A stretch of 64,000 nt of DNA. Origin: Myxococcales bacterium. GTDB taxonomy: Bacteria; Myxococcota_A; Polyangia; Polyangiales; Polyangiaceae. Position 1 is the first letter of the stretch. The number at the start of each line of letters is the position of its first letter. Shown piece by piece: positions 34,806-42,572 of this stretch. The notes below the pieces were generated by a model. The model was given only the letters and a program-made list of their open reading frames with translations, was not told the DNA's origin and searched no databases. The translations under genes and the position numbers were made by a program. The DNA is taken from the NCBI GenBank assembly GCA_013297655.1, contig JAAFHV010000005.1, positions 1-64,000 of the forward strand, in the 5' to 3' direction.

Positions 34806-36140
34806 TCATGCGCGATCTCCGAAGAGACGCACCGACTGCGCGCTCCTCAATTTTCGCTTCGGATCCCACTTCTCGCGGAGAGCGAGGAACCTCGGCAGCC
34901 GGGGCTCCATCGCGGCGAAGTGCTCACTCCGCGTAAAGCGGTCCTTCGTGAGGTAGATGCGGCCGCCCGTCGCGATCACGAACTCGTTCAAACGATCGAC
35001 GATGTTCTGGAGATCGGGCGATACGGCCATGTCGATCGCGATCGACGTGCCTTCGAGCGGGAACGAGAGCACCCCGCTCCCTTCGGGGCCGCAGTCTTTG
35101 ATGACGCACAAGGGAGACGCACCGCCGAGCTTGGTGAGGAGGAACATGAATTCGCGGACCGCCGGCGCGCCCGCCGCGCGCGGGATGACACACTGGTACT
35201 GCGTGAACCCACGCGAGCCGTAGGCGCGGTTCCACTCCAAGATCGCGTCGAGAGGGTAAAAGAAGGGCTCCGGGCCCACGATCGTCTCGAGATGGCGCGG
35301 AAGGTGGCGCCAGTAGTAAAGCGAGTTGAACAAGGTCGCGGTGACCGGGTTGAGGGCCCAGTTCGGCAGATCGATAGGAAACGTGATCTGCGGTCCGTCC
35401 TTGGGGGGAGCGCTCGCGGCCTCCTCGGGTGTCGCCCACCGGCCCGCCATCAAGATCCCTCGCCCCATCGAGCTACCCGTCGCGAGGCAGTCGATCCAAC
35501 CCATGGTCATCGGCCAGCGGGGGGCAGCTTCGTTCAGCCCGGTGAGGAAGGTGTCGATATCCGGCATTCGCGCGCTATCGAGCCATATCCAGGGACTGGC
35601 AATTTTGTGGAGCGTGACCTCTACCTCGAGGATATGCCCGAGGAGCCCCATCCCGCCGACGCTTCCCCAGAAGAGATCGGGGTTCTCCGTCTTCGTGCAC
35701 TCGACGACCGAGTCGTCGGCGAGGCGGATCTTCAGCGCCGATACGTGCTCGCCGAAACACCCCTCGACGTGGTGGTTCTTGCCGTGCACGTCGGAGGCGA
35801 CCATCCCACCGAGCGTGACGTACTTCGTGCCCGGCGTGACGGGGGAGAAGTACCCCCGTGGCATGAACAAGCGGTTGATCTCGACGAGCGAGAGCCCCGC
35901 CTCCGCGCGCAGACGCCCGCTCGTCGCGTCGAACGAGAGGATGCGGTTCGCGAGGCGAGTGCCGACGATCTTGTCGCTCTTACGGGCGGGGAGGGACGAG
36001 TCGCCATAAGAGCGACCGAGACCACGCGAGAGCACCGCGCCGTGAGTCGCCTTTTCGAGGTTCTCGGAGACGAGCTCGGTACCCTCGACGGGAATGCGGC
36101 CCCAGCCGGTCAACATCGGTACGGTGGCTTGTTTCGACAT
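34806..36140 (-). CDS. DprE1-like FAD-dependent oxidase (polyprenylphosphoryl-ribose 2-epimerase subunit)
   Basis: A 444-residue VAO-type flavoenzyme. The FAD-binding half has LSRGLGRSYGDSSL and GGMVASDVHGKNHHVEG (His119-His124), PGTKYVTLGG; the substrate half has YPLDAILEWNRAYGSRGFTQYQCVIP and GRIYLTKD (Lys399). These blocks line up, by memory, with mycobacterial DprE1, which oxidises decaprenylphosphoryl-ribose at C2 so that DprE2 can make the arabinose donor for arabinan. The residue at the DprE1 Cys387 position is alanine (Ala368 in GTSIAIDMA). Lengths agree (444 versus about 460). It lies upstream of a DprE2-like gene in the same direction. Confidence 0.83.
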   Translation of the reverse strand: MSKQATVPMLTGWGRIPVEGTELVSENLEKATHGAVLSRGLGRSYGDSSLPARKSDKIVGTRLANRILSFDATSGRLRAEAGLSLVEINRLFMPRGYFSPVTPGTKYVTLGGMVASDVHGKNHHVEGCFGEHVSALKIRLADDSVVECTKTENPDLFWGSVGGMGLLGHILEVEVTLHKIASPWIWLDSARMPDIDTFLTGLNEAAPRWPMTMGWIDCLATGSSMGRGILMAGRWATPEEAASAPPKDGPQITFPIDLPNWALNPVTATLFNSLYYWRHLPRHLETIVGPEPFFYPLDAILEWNRAYGSRGFTQYQCVIPRAAGAPAVREFMFLLTKLGGASPLCVIKDCGPEGSGVLSFPLEGTSIAIDMAVSPDLQNIVDRLNEFVIATGGRIYLTKDRFTRSEHFAAMEPRLPRFLALREKWDPKRKLRSAQSVRLFGDRA

Positions 36141-36171
36141 GGTCTCGTGGCGCCGGCCGCGCGCCGCCTCC

Positions 36172-37203
36172 CTAAGAAGTGGCCTTCGCGAGCCCGGCGC
36201 GGGCGATCAGGGCGTCGGCCTCGGCAGGGTGCTTTTTTGCCTCGAGGAGCGACTGGAGCACGAGCGGAGCGACGATGGTCGCGTCGGACTCGATGACGAA
36301 CATCGGGGTGTCCTCGGTGAGCTTGTCCCAGGTGATCTTCTCGTTCGGGGTCGCGCCGGAGTACGAGCCGTACGAGGTGGTCGAGTCCGAGATTTGGCAG
36401 AAGTAGGCCCAGGGCTTCGCCTCTTCTTGCATGTCGTACTTGAGCGACGGGACGACGCAGATGGGGAAGTCGCCCGCGATGCCGCCGCCGATCTGGAAGA
36501 AGCCGACCCCTCTTCCGGAGGAGAGCTCTTTGTATTGGTCGTAAAGGGCGCCCATGTACTCGATACCGGACTTCGCGATCGAGGCCGAGACCTCGCCCGT
36601 CTTCGCGTACGAAGCGAAGATGTTTCCGAAGGTGGAGTCTTCGTAGCCGGGCACGACGATCGGCAGGTTCTTCTGCGCCGCGGCGAGGAGCCAGCAGTCG
36701 TCGGCGTTGCCCTTGTGGAGCTCCGTCCCGATCGTGGTGACGAGCTCGTAGAAGTACTCGTGCCAATACCGACGGGTGTTGGTCTCCGACGCGCGCTTCC
36801 ACATGGGGACGACTACCTGCTCTACCGCGCGGAAGGCCTCGTCTTCCGGGATGCTCGTGTCGGTCACGCGCCGCATCCGATCTTCGAGGATCTTCGTGTC
36901 GTCCGCTTTGGTGAAGTAGCGGTAGTCGGGGAAGTCTTTGTAGTGGTCGTGAGCGACGAGGCGAAAGAGAGACTCCTCGAGGTTCGCGCCGGTGACCGAG
37001 AGGCCGTGGATGAGGCCCTCGCGAATCGCGGGCGCGAGCGAGATGCCGAGCTGCGCGGACGACATGGCCCCCGCCACCGCCCAGAACATCTTCCCGCCCG
37101 CTTGGATGTGCCGGTGGTACGCGACGATGGCGTCACGCGTGGCCCTTGCGTTGAAGTTCTTGAAGTTCGTCAGCACGAATTCGAGGGTGGGGAGGCTGGC
37201 CAT
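36172..37203 (-). CDS. Deoxyhypusine synthase-family protein (probably a polyamine enzyme)
   Basis: A 343-residue NAD-dependent enzyme of the deoxyhypusine synthase fold. It has FWAVAGAMSSAQLGISLAPAIREGLIHGLSVTGANL (pieces), the GxxSSAxxG and TGANxxHD-type NAD/spermidine site, and ends with the catalytic lysine in ITWDKL (Lys294), matching the SWGK block of eukaryotic enzymes. Bacteria lack eIF5A, so relatives usually make homospermidine or a related polyamine from spermidine or putrescine. GAGGGGCGACC precedes the ATG at 37203. It starts 31 bases before the DprE1-like gene's start on the same strand but is transcribed away from it on its upstream side; the next gene upstream is divergent. 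Confidence 0.78.
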   Translation of the reverse strand: MASLPTLEFVLTNFKNFNARATRDAIVAYHRHIQAGGKMFWAVAGAMSSAQLGISLAPAIREGLIHGLSVTGANLEESLFRLVAHDHYKDFPDYRYFTKADDTKILEDRMRRVTDTSIPEDEAFRAVEQVVVPMWKRASETNTRRYWHEYFYELVTTIGTELHKGNADDCWLLAAAQKNLPIVVPGYEDSTFGNIFASYAKTGEVSASIAKSGIEYMGALYDQYKELSSGRGVGFFQIGGGIAGDFPICVVPSLKYDMQEEAKPWAYFCQISDSTTSYGSYSGATPNEKITWDKLTEDTPMFVIESDATIVAPLVLQSLLEAKKHPAEADALIARAGLAKATS

Positions 37204-37452
37204 GGTCGCCCCTCCATACCACGGTCACGCGACCCGGGACGAACCGGCTCACCATTCGTTCTACCCGAGAAATTCCCTACCGTCGGCGAACGTATCTACC
37301 CACGCGTTCAGTTGTCCGAGGGACGAGGTCGGTTGACCTCCCGGTCGTCTGCTAGACTGGAAACGCATGCGCGGTGCCCTTCCTTCCGGGCTCTTCCCCT
37401 CGTACGAGGCGAAGGCCCATCGTCCCCCGCCGCTGGAGATAGAGCCTCCGTC

Positions 37453-38433
37453 ATGAACCTTCGCACGTCATTCTTGGTCGCCTTCGCCGTCAGTTCCGGG
37501 CTCGTCGTTTCGTCGGCCTGCGGTTCGTCCGAGGTCGCGGGTGCGCCCGATGCAGCCACCGGCCCCGACTCGGGCGCCGATAGCTTCGTCCCCGGCGCCG
37601 ACAGCGCGACGGACCCGGACGGGGAGCCCGCTCGTGACGCCGCGACTCGCGCCGACACGAGCGTCGAAGAAGACGCGACGCCTCCGCCGCCGCCCGATCC
37701 GCTCGTCGGTCACACGCTTCAAGTGGGCGCTCGCACCCGATCGTACGGCGTTCGTGTCCCGAAGACGTACGACCCGCTCGTGGCCTATCCGGTCGTCATG
37801 GTGTTCCACGGGGACGGCGGCACCCAAGACAACATGTACGGGTATTTCAAGTACCAAGTCGGCAGCGCCGACGAAGCGATCCTCGTTTATCCGAGCGGAG
37901 AGGGCCAAACGTGGGATCTTTACACTCCGGCCGCCACCAACAAGGACATCGCGTTCCTCGAGGCGCTCTTGCCGGACGTAGCGGCGCGTTATTCGATCGA
38001 TTCGGCGCGCGTGTTCGGCTTCGGGTGGTCGAACGGCGCCTACTTCGTGAACCAAGTGGCCTGTCGCAGGAGCGGCTATTTCCTCGGGGTCGCCTCCCAC
38101 GCTGGCGGCGCTCCGTACGAGCCCAACGATCTGAATCGCAAGTGGCCGAACGGCTTTCAGCAGTGCCCGGGGCAGACGGCGGTATCGTTCATCGGATTCC
38201 ACGGCCTCGACGACGGCGTCGTGGGGTATCCCGGCGGCGAGTTCAGCGCGACCTACTGGGCATATGTCAACGGCTGTGGCGGCACACGACAGGGCACCAC
38301 CCCGGCCCCGTGCGAGAGCCACCCGAATTGCACGTCGGGCAAGCCCGTCACGTGGTGCCCTATCCCCGCGATCGGGCACGGCATCTGGGCCGACGCGGCG
38401 AAGACGAGCTGGGACTTCTTCAAGGGGCTGTGA
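37453..38433 (+). CDS. Secreted LpqC-like esterase lipoprotein, paralogue of 4794-5858
   Basis: A 326-residue lipoprotein (lipobox SSAC, Cys23) with an Asp/Ala/Ser-rich linker to about residue 80, then an alpha/beta-hydrolase: VMVFHGDGGTQDN near 116, nucleophile Ser193 in FGFGWSNGAYF, acid in GFHGLDDGV, and His in AIGHGIW. Four cysteines late in the chain (GCGGTRQGTTPAPCESHPNCTSG, pieces) likely pair. It matches the minus-strand esterase at 4794 in both domain and unusual N-terminal linker, so one is a duplicate. The substrate is a polyester or aryl ester and cannot be specified. Confidence 0.75.
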   Translation: MNLRTSFLVAFAVSSGLVVSSACGSSEVAGAPDAATGPDSGADSFVPGADSATDPDGEPARDAATRADTSVEEDATPPPPPDPLVGHTLQVGARTRSYGVRVPKTYDPLVAYPVVMVFHGDGGTQDNMYGYFKYQVGSADEAILVYPSGEGQTWDLYTPAATNKDIAFLEALLPDVAARYSIDSARVFGFGWSNGAYFVNQVACRRSGYFLGVASHAGGAPYEPNDLNRKWPNGFQQCPGQTAVSFIGFHGLDDGVVGYPGGEFSATYWAYVNGCGGTRQGTTPAPCESHPNCTSGKPVTWCPIPAIGHGIWADAAKTSWDFFKGL

Positions 38434-38446
38434 GTCGCGAGCGCGC

Positions 38447-38471
38447 GAGGCTCGCGCCTCCAGAGCGACGC
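38447..38471. repeat. Single copy of the hairpin repeat, next to a stop codon
   Basis: One 25-base unit with inverted repeat GAGGC-TCGC-GCCTC followed by CAGAGCGACGC lies in the 43-base gap between convergent genes. Continuing as CGACGCTCA it supplies the stop codon (TCA on this strand) of the minus-strand gene ending at 38477, exactly as the array at 50653-50766 does for the gene ending at 50772. Confidence 0.7.
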
Positions 38472-38476
38472 GACGC

Positions 38477-39427
38477 TCACGGGCCCGCGTCGCTCGGTGT
38501 CGCCTTCGCCTTCACGGCGCGTGGGAAAAAAAGCGCGTACGAGCTCGGTCCAACGGTAACCAAGACAGCCGACGTGCCGATGCGCTCGGGATGCACCTTC
38601 CCGTACCAAGGCAGGCTCTGCCACGCCGCCGTGTCGCGTACCGCCTCCGGCACCACGAGATCGACTTCCATGTACTTTGCGCCGATCTTGGCGGAGATGT
38701 CGGCGCCGAAGCTCCAGCCTTCGTGGCCTTTCTTCGGTGATACGTCGTTGTGGAGGGCGCCGCCGTAAGCGAGCAGCATCGCGTCTTTGCCTTCGGTTTT
38801 GTCGAGGAAGGCGCGAATGTCGTTCGCGGTGAGGCGCGCGATCATGGAGAGCATCGCGTCCACGTCCCCGGCGCCAGCGTCGAGAATTTTGGCGTACTCG
38901 TCGCACGGGGGCACGAGCACGTGCGGCCGAATCCCGAGGCCCTTCGATACGTTTCCCAAGGTGACGAACTCGTTCTGGTTCGTCTCTGCTTGCGGCGCGG
39001 ATACCGCCTTTTGCTGCTGCGCGACCTTCGCTTCGGTCTTCTTTCCGCAGCTCCCGTTCGCGACCCAGAGCTCGATCAAAAGATCGGTCGCTTTGCCTTT
39101 GAAGATCGGGAGCAGCCCATCCATGAACCGCTTGGTGGTCGAGGGGCCTGCCGGCCCGTCTTTTTGGGCGTGGGCCTCGCCGAACGCGACCACCTTCGGC
39201 CCCTTCGCGACCAGCTTCGCGATGGCCTCTTCTGCAGTCGCGAACGACTCGCACGGGATCCCTTCGCACGGCTCGTTCGTGTTGGCGCTCGCGCTCGGAG
39301 CGACGGCTGCCGCCGACCCCGATGGCGCGCTCGACGACACGGGCTCAGGGATCGGCGCGGGAGGCGTCTTGCAGGCCACGACGCACGTACCAAGGACGAA
39401 GAGCGAGGCCACCCTGCGAGAGAACAT
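38477..39427 (-). CDS. ChaN/TraB-like lipoprotein (tentative)
   Basis: A 316-residue lipoprotein (lipobox VVAC, Cys near 19), then a Ser/Pro/Ala linker. From about residue 55 the fold looks like the ChaN/TIKI superfamily: VVAFGEAHAQKDGP resembles its GExHxxxD metal/haem motif, and further acidic/histidine positions follow (YGGALHNDVSPKKGHEGW). This is a weak fold-level impression. Relatives take part in iron-haem uptake or peptide processing. The stop codon coincides with the hairpin repeat described at 38447. ATG at 39427 is the only start that opens a signal peptide. Confidence 0.5.
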   Translation of the reverse strand: MFSRRVASLFVLGTCVVACKTPPAPIPEPVSSSAPSGSAAAVAPSASANTNEPCEGIPCESFATAEEAIAKLVAKGPKVVAFGEAHAQKDGPAGPSTTKRFMDGLLPIFKGKATDLLIELWVANGSCGKKTEAKVAQQQKAVSAPQAETNQNEFVTLGNVSKGLGIRPHVLVPPCDEYAKILDAGAGDVDAMLSMIARLTANDIRAFLDKTEGKDAMLLAYGGALHNDVSPKKGHEGWSFGADISAKIGAKYMEVDLVVPEAVRDTAAWQSLPWYGKVHPERIGTSAVLVTVGPSSYALFFPRAVKAKATPSDAGP

Positions 39428-39503
39428 GGCCGCATCGTAGGGGATTTTTCGACGCGCGGCCCAACACCTCGGACGCGGCCGCGATGCGCGCGGAGGCCGA
39501 AGC

Positions 39504-40340
39504 TCAGCCGTCATGCGTCGCCTTGATGACGTCACTGCCGCGGGTGAAGTCGAGCGTCTTCCAGCCGCGCCAGGAGAGCGGGCCGGTGGGGTGGTCGAAT
39601 ACCAACGGCTCGCCGCCATGGGAGACCCTGATCACACATGGCAGCTCGGATCGAAACAGCTTGAGCTCGTACCCTATGTTGACCGCTGCGCCGCGATCGA
39701 TCACGAACCAGTGGTACTTATGTTCGTCTGCGTGCTTGTTCACCGCGAGGAGAACCTCGAACGTTCGCGGTGCCTCCCGCTCCACGTCGGCGCCGGTGGC
39801 TTTCGTGACCGAGGTAGTCGTGCCGACCGTCACAGCGGGCTTGTTCGAGAACAGGCGAGAAGCGCCGAGCGTCAAGAGTGACCACGTCGCTTGATTCGTA
39901 TCGACCGAGACGGACGGGCTCGTCGTGACTTTGTCGGCGGGTAGAGTCTCGCCAACGGCCGCCGCGATTAGCTCCGGCCGCGCAGCGACGAGCGGCGAAC
40001 CATCCGCGCCCGTCACCGTCGGCGAAATCGTGGTCGCGAGGTCCGTCTGGTGCAGCTCCAAGGCCACACCGAAGAAGCGCTTCTTGGCCAAGATCGCGTC
40101 GAACGCCGGGGTCGGCTTCTCGATGTTCGCGCGCGTCACTTCGACCACGTGGTACCGGACGTCTACCGCGCCGACGAGCGCCTCCCCCGCCGCCGCGAGC
40201 TCCTTCTCGTTCGACGGCGCGCACACGAGCTCTTGATAGCGCTTTTCCCGCGCCAACGTGGCTACGCTCGGGCCGCACGCCGTCGACATGACGAACGCGA
40301 ACGAAGCGACGAAACACGACGACAAGAGACGAACGCGCAT
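39504..40340 (-). CDS. Hypothetical lipoprotein
   Basis: A 278-residue lipoprotein (lipobox STAC near residue 22; the mature chain opens CGPSVATLAREKRYQELVCAP). The rest is a mixed alpha/beta sequence without a family I recognise, with two more cysteines far apart. It has a long segment of Thr/Ser-rich strands in the middle (ATTISPTVTGADGSPLVA). An alternative ATG six bases upstream would add two residues. It sits between the ChaN-like gene and the trypsin homologue, all minus strand; the gaps are 47 and 76 bases, so they could be one transcript. Confidence 0.6.
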   Translation of the reverse strand: MRVRLLSSCFVASFAFVMSTACGPSVATLAREKRYQELVCAPSNEKELAAAGEALVGAVDVRYHVVEVTRANIEKPTPAFDAILAKKRFFGVALELHQTDLATTISPTVTGADGSPLVAARPELIAAAVGETLPADKVTTSPSVSVDTNQATWSLLTLGASRLFSNKPAVTVGTTTSVTKATGADVEREAPRTFEVLLAVNKHADEHKYHWFVIDRGAAVNIGYELKLFRSELPCVIRVSHGGEPLVFDHPTGPLSWRGWKTLDFTRGSDVIKATHDG

Positions 40341-40387
40341 AGGCATCAGCTTACGCGGTCGGCGCGATCCTTCTGTCCAATCGCCGT

Positions 40388-41164
40388 CTACTTCGCGTTC
40401 ATCGCTTCGCGCACGAAGTCCGCGTTCTCCGGGTGCTGGAACGGCGCGAAGAAGTTCGCCCGCTGCGTGCTCTCCGCGCACCAGGCCTCGCCCCAACTAA
40501 GGACGCCCATGATTTCCTTCTCGCCCGGGGCGGTGAGGGGGCCGCCGCCGAACCCGAAGCAGACAGTGCCTTGCCGCGCGACCGTCTGGATGAAACCGTG
40601 GTTATCGAATCCCGCTTTGGCGCACACGGACGCGCGGCTCTGCTCGTCGGTGACCTCGGAGGTGCGTGTCTGCGGGCCATAACCGACCGCCTCGTAGTCG
40701 CAGCGCTCTTTGTGGACGACGAGCTTCGCGGGGGTGAGCTCCGTCACGTCGCGCTCGAGCACGAGGTACGCGAGATCGGTCGGGTGCTGGTGCGCGGGAT
40801 CGTAGCTCGGATGCACGATCACCTTCGCTGCACGCACGCGCTTCGCGTCGCGCACTTTGCCGATGCCGAACGCGACACGGTATTTGCCCGCGTCTTGCCC
40901 GTACATGAACGAGACCTCCTCCGGCGAAAGGATGCAGTGTGCAGCCGTGATCACGACGCGCGGCGCGACGAGGGTGCCCGTGCAATGCGGTCCCGTTTGC
41001 CTCCCGGGGACATCGTCGATCACGTAGCCAATCGCGGACGCGGACGATGACGACGACACGTTCGACTCGAGCGTCTCGTCGGTCTCCGTGGGAGCCTCCG
41101 AGAAACATCCCGCGGTCGTGGCGAGAGACACGCACGAGAGAAGGACGAGCCAGGTGAAGCGCAT
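40388..41164 (-). CDS. Trypsin-like serine protease homologue lacking the catalytic serine
   Basis: A 258-residue lipoprotein (lipobox TAGC, Cys20) with a chymotrypsin-fold domain. The catalytic His is in VITAAHC (His76) and Asp in HPTDLAYL (Asp130), but the nucleophile block reads CFGFGGGPL (residues 202-210): the canonical GDSGGP has Gly206 for Ser and Phe205 for Asp. The rest of the fold, including IMGVLSWGEAWC, is intact, so it looks like a pseudo-protease, perhaps a binding protein. An intact relative sits at 62520. ATG at 41164 opens the signal peptide. Confidence 0.8.
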   Translation of the reverse strand: MRFTWLVLLSCVSLATTAGCFSEAPTETDETLESNVSSSSSASAIGYVIDDVPGRQTGPHCTGTLVAPRVVITAAHCILSPEEVSFMYGQDAGKYRVAFGIGKVRDAKRVRAAKVIVHPSYDPAHQHPTDLAYLVLERDVTELTPAKLVVHKERCDYEAVGYGPQTRTSEVTDEQSRASVCAKAGFDNHGFIQTVARQGTVCFGFGGGPLTAPGEKEIMGVLSWGEAWCAESTQRANFFAPFQHPENADFVREAMNAK

Positions 41165-41298
41165 GTTAGGAAGCGTACGAGGCTTCCCGCGAGCGCCCAG
41201 CCAAATCCCCGCGAAACCCGTCGTTTCGTCGGCGATCGTGCGGAGGGATGCCACCCGAGCCCACCCGCGTCGCGCGCGGAATGGGCTTACAAAACGAA

Positions 41299-41327
41299 CG
41301 AGGCTCGCCGCGTCGCGGCGAGCCTCG
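41299..41327 (-). terminator. Strong hairpin terminator after the di-haem peroxidase gene
   Basis: Perfect 13-base arms CGAGGCTCGCCGC (41299-41311) and GCGGCGAGCCTCG (41315-41327) with a 3-base loop. On the minus strand it is followed by TTCGTTTTG, a T-rich tail. It starts 25 bases after the stop. Confidence 0.8.
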
Positions 41328-41352
41328 GTGGATGTGGGTGCGTCGCTTTATC

Positions 41353-42447
41353 TCAGCCCGCGTTGGGCTTCGGCGTCTTCGCGGTGCTCTGCGGGAGGGT
41401 GGGCTTCTCTGCCTTCGGAGCCTCGCCGGTGAGCGACTTGAGGAACGTCACGATCGACGCGACGTCGGCGTCGGAGAGGTCTTTGCCGAGCTGGTAGGTG
41501 CCCATGAGCTTCACCATCTCGGGCAGCGTCGCGATCGAGCCGTCGTGGAGGTAGGGCGCGGTCTTCTCGACGTTGCGGAGGCTCGGCACCTTGAACAGGT
41601 GACGGTCGGCCTCTTGTTTCGTGAAGTCGTAGCGGCCGTTGTCCTTCAGGCCGGGGTACTCCTTCACGAACCCGAGCTTCTTGAACTCGGTGCCGCCGAA
41701 GCTCGACGTGGAGTGGCAGGTGTTGCAGCCGACGCTGAGGAACTTCTGGAAGCCGGCCTTCTCCTCTTCGGAGAGCGCCTTCGCGTCGCCTTTGGCGAAC
41801 GCGTCGAAGCGCGAGGGGGAGGCGAGGGTGCGCTCGAACGCGCCGATGGCGCGGGCGGTGTTCGCGGTCGTGAGCGGGTCCTTGTCGGCGGGGAACGCCT
41901 TCTTGAACGCCTCCTGGTACTCCGGCATCGACGAGAGCACCGTCACGATTTGTTGCTCGTTCGGGAGCGCCATTTCGATCGGGTTCGTGATCGGCTTGAG
42001 CGACTGCTCTTCCACGTCGCCGGCGCGGCCATCCCAGAACTGGGCGAGGTGGGAAGCGGCGTTGTACGTGGAGGGCGAGTTTCGCGCGCCGCGCTGACCT
42101 TTGTGGCCGGGCGAGGTCTTCTCGCCGTCGGTGCCGAAGCGGGCCGGATCGTGGCAAGAAGCGCACGAGATCTGCTGGTTCTTCGAGAGGCGGGGCTCGA
42201 AGTAGAGCATCTTGCCGAGGGCGACCTTCTCGTCCGTGATCGTGTTCTTCGCGCTCTCGAAGCGCGTCGGATACCCGGCGAAGGCAGCGAGCTGCGCGGG
42301 GTCGATCGTGATGCCCGCCGCGGTAGGAGCGGCGGTGGGCGCGCTGCTCTTCGGGGCGGGGGGAGGGTCGCTACGCTTGTTGCTGTCCTCGCACGCAGCG
42401 AGGAGGCCGACCATCGAAAAGGCCACGGCGAAATTCAGGACGCGCAT
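41353..42447 (-). CDS. Di-haem cytochrome c peroxidase (MauG/CcpA family) lipoprotein
   Basis: A 364-residue exported protein (lipobox LAAC, Cys19). Two covalent haem motifs are CASCH near residue 96 and CNTCH near 250, as in bacterial di-haem peroxidases. The blocks GKMLYFEPRLSKNQQISCASCHDP (piece), FWDGRA, ERTLASPSRFDAF and PSLRNVEKTAPYLHDGSIATLPEMVKLMG are typical. It would reduce hydrogen peroxide in the periplasm with electrons from a small cytochrome or quinol. The C-terminus is a Pro/Lys tail. It has a lacO-like palindrome 39 bases before its start. Confidence 0.9.
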   Translation of the reverse strand: MRVLNFAVAFSMVGLLAACEDSNKRSDPPPAPKSSAPTAAPTAAGITIDPAQLAAFAGYPTRFESAKNTITDEKVALGKMLYFEPRLSKNQQISCASCHDPARFGTDGEKTSPGHKGQRGARNSPSTYNAASHLAQFWDGRAGDVEEQSLKPITNPIEMALPNEQQIVTVLSSMPEYQEAFKKAFPADKDPLTTANTARAIGAFERTLASPSRFDAFAKGDAKALSEEEKAGFQKFLSVGCNTCHSTSSFGGTEFKKLGFVKEYPGLKDNGRYDFTKQEADRHLFKVPSLRNVEKTAPYLHDGSIATLPEMVKLMGTYQLGKDLSDADVASIVTFLKSLTGEAPKAEKPTLPQSTAKTPKPNAG

Positions 42448-42485
42448 GAGAGCTAAGTAACCGAATTGGGCCTTCGGGGGCAATT

Positions 42486-42509
42486 GTGAGCGGTCATGAA
42501 TTCGCTCAC
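42486..42509. promoter_or_regulatory. Palindrome upstream of the di-haem peroxidase gene (possible operator)
   Basis: GTGAGCG (42486-42492) and CGCTCAC (42503-42509) are inverted and separated by ten bases, 39 to 62 bases ahead of the peroxidase start. The flank AATTGTGAGCGG resembles the left half of the E. coli lac operator. It could bind a LacI-type or other dimeric regulator. Confidence 0.35.
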
Positions 42510-42522
42510 TGCACAAAAGAGC

Positions 42523-42550
42523 AATGCCCCCGCGTGAGGCGAGGGCATTT
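42523..42550 (-). terminator. Hairpin terminator after the outer-membrane barrel gene
   Basis: AATGCCC (42523-42529) pairs with GGGCATT (42543-42549); CCGC/GCGA adds an imperfect inner stem. On the minus strand it is followed by TTGCTCTTTTGTG. It lies 23 bases after the stop. Confidence 0.6.
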
Positions 42551-42572
42551 GCTGCACAGAGCCAGTCGCGGC

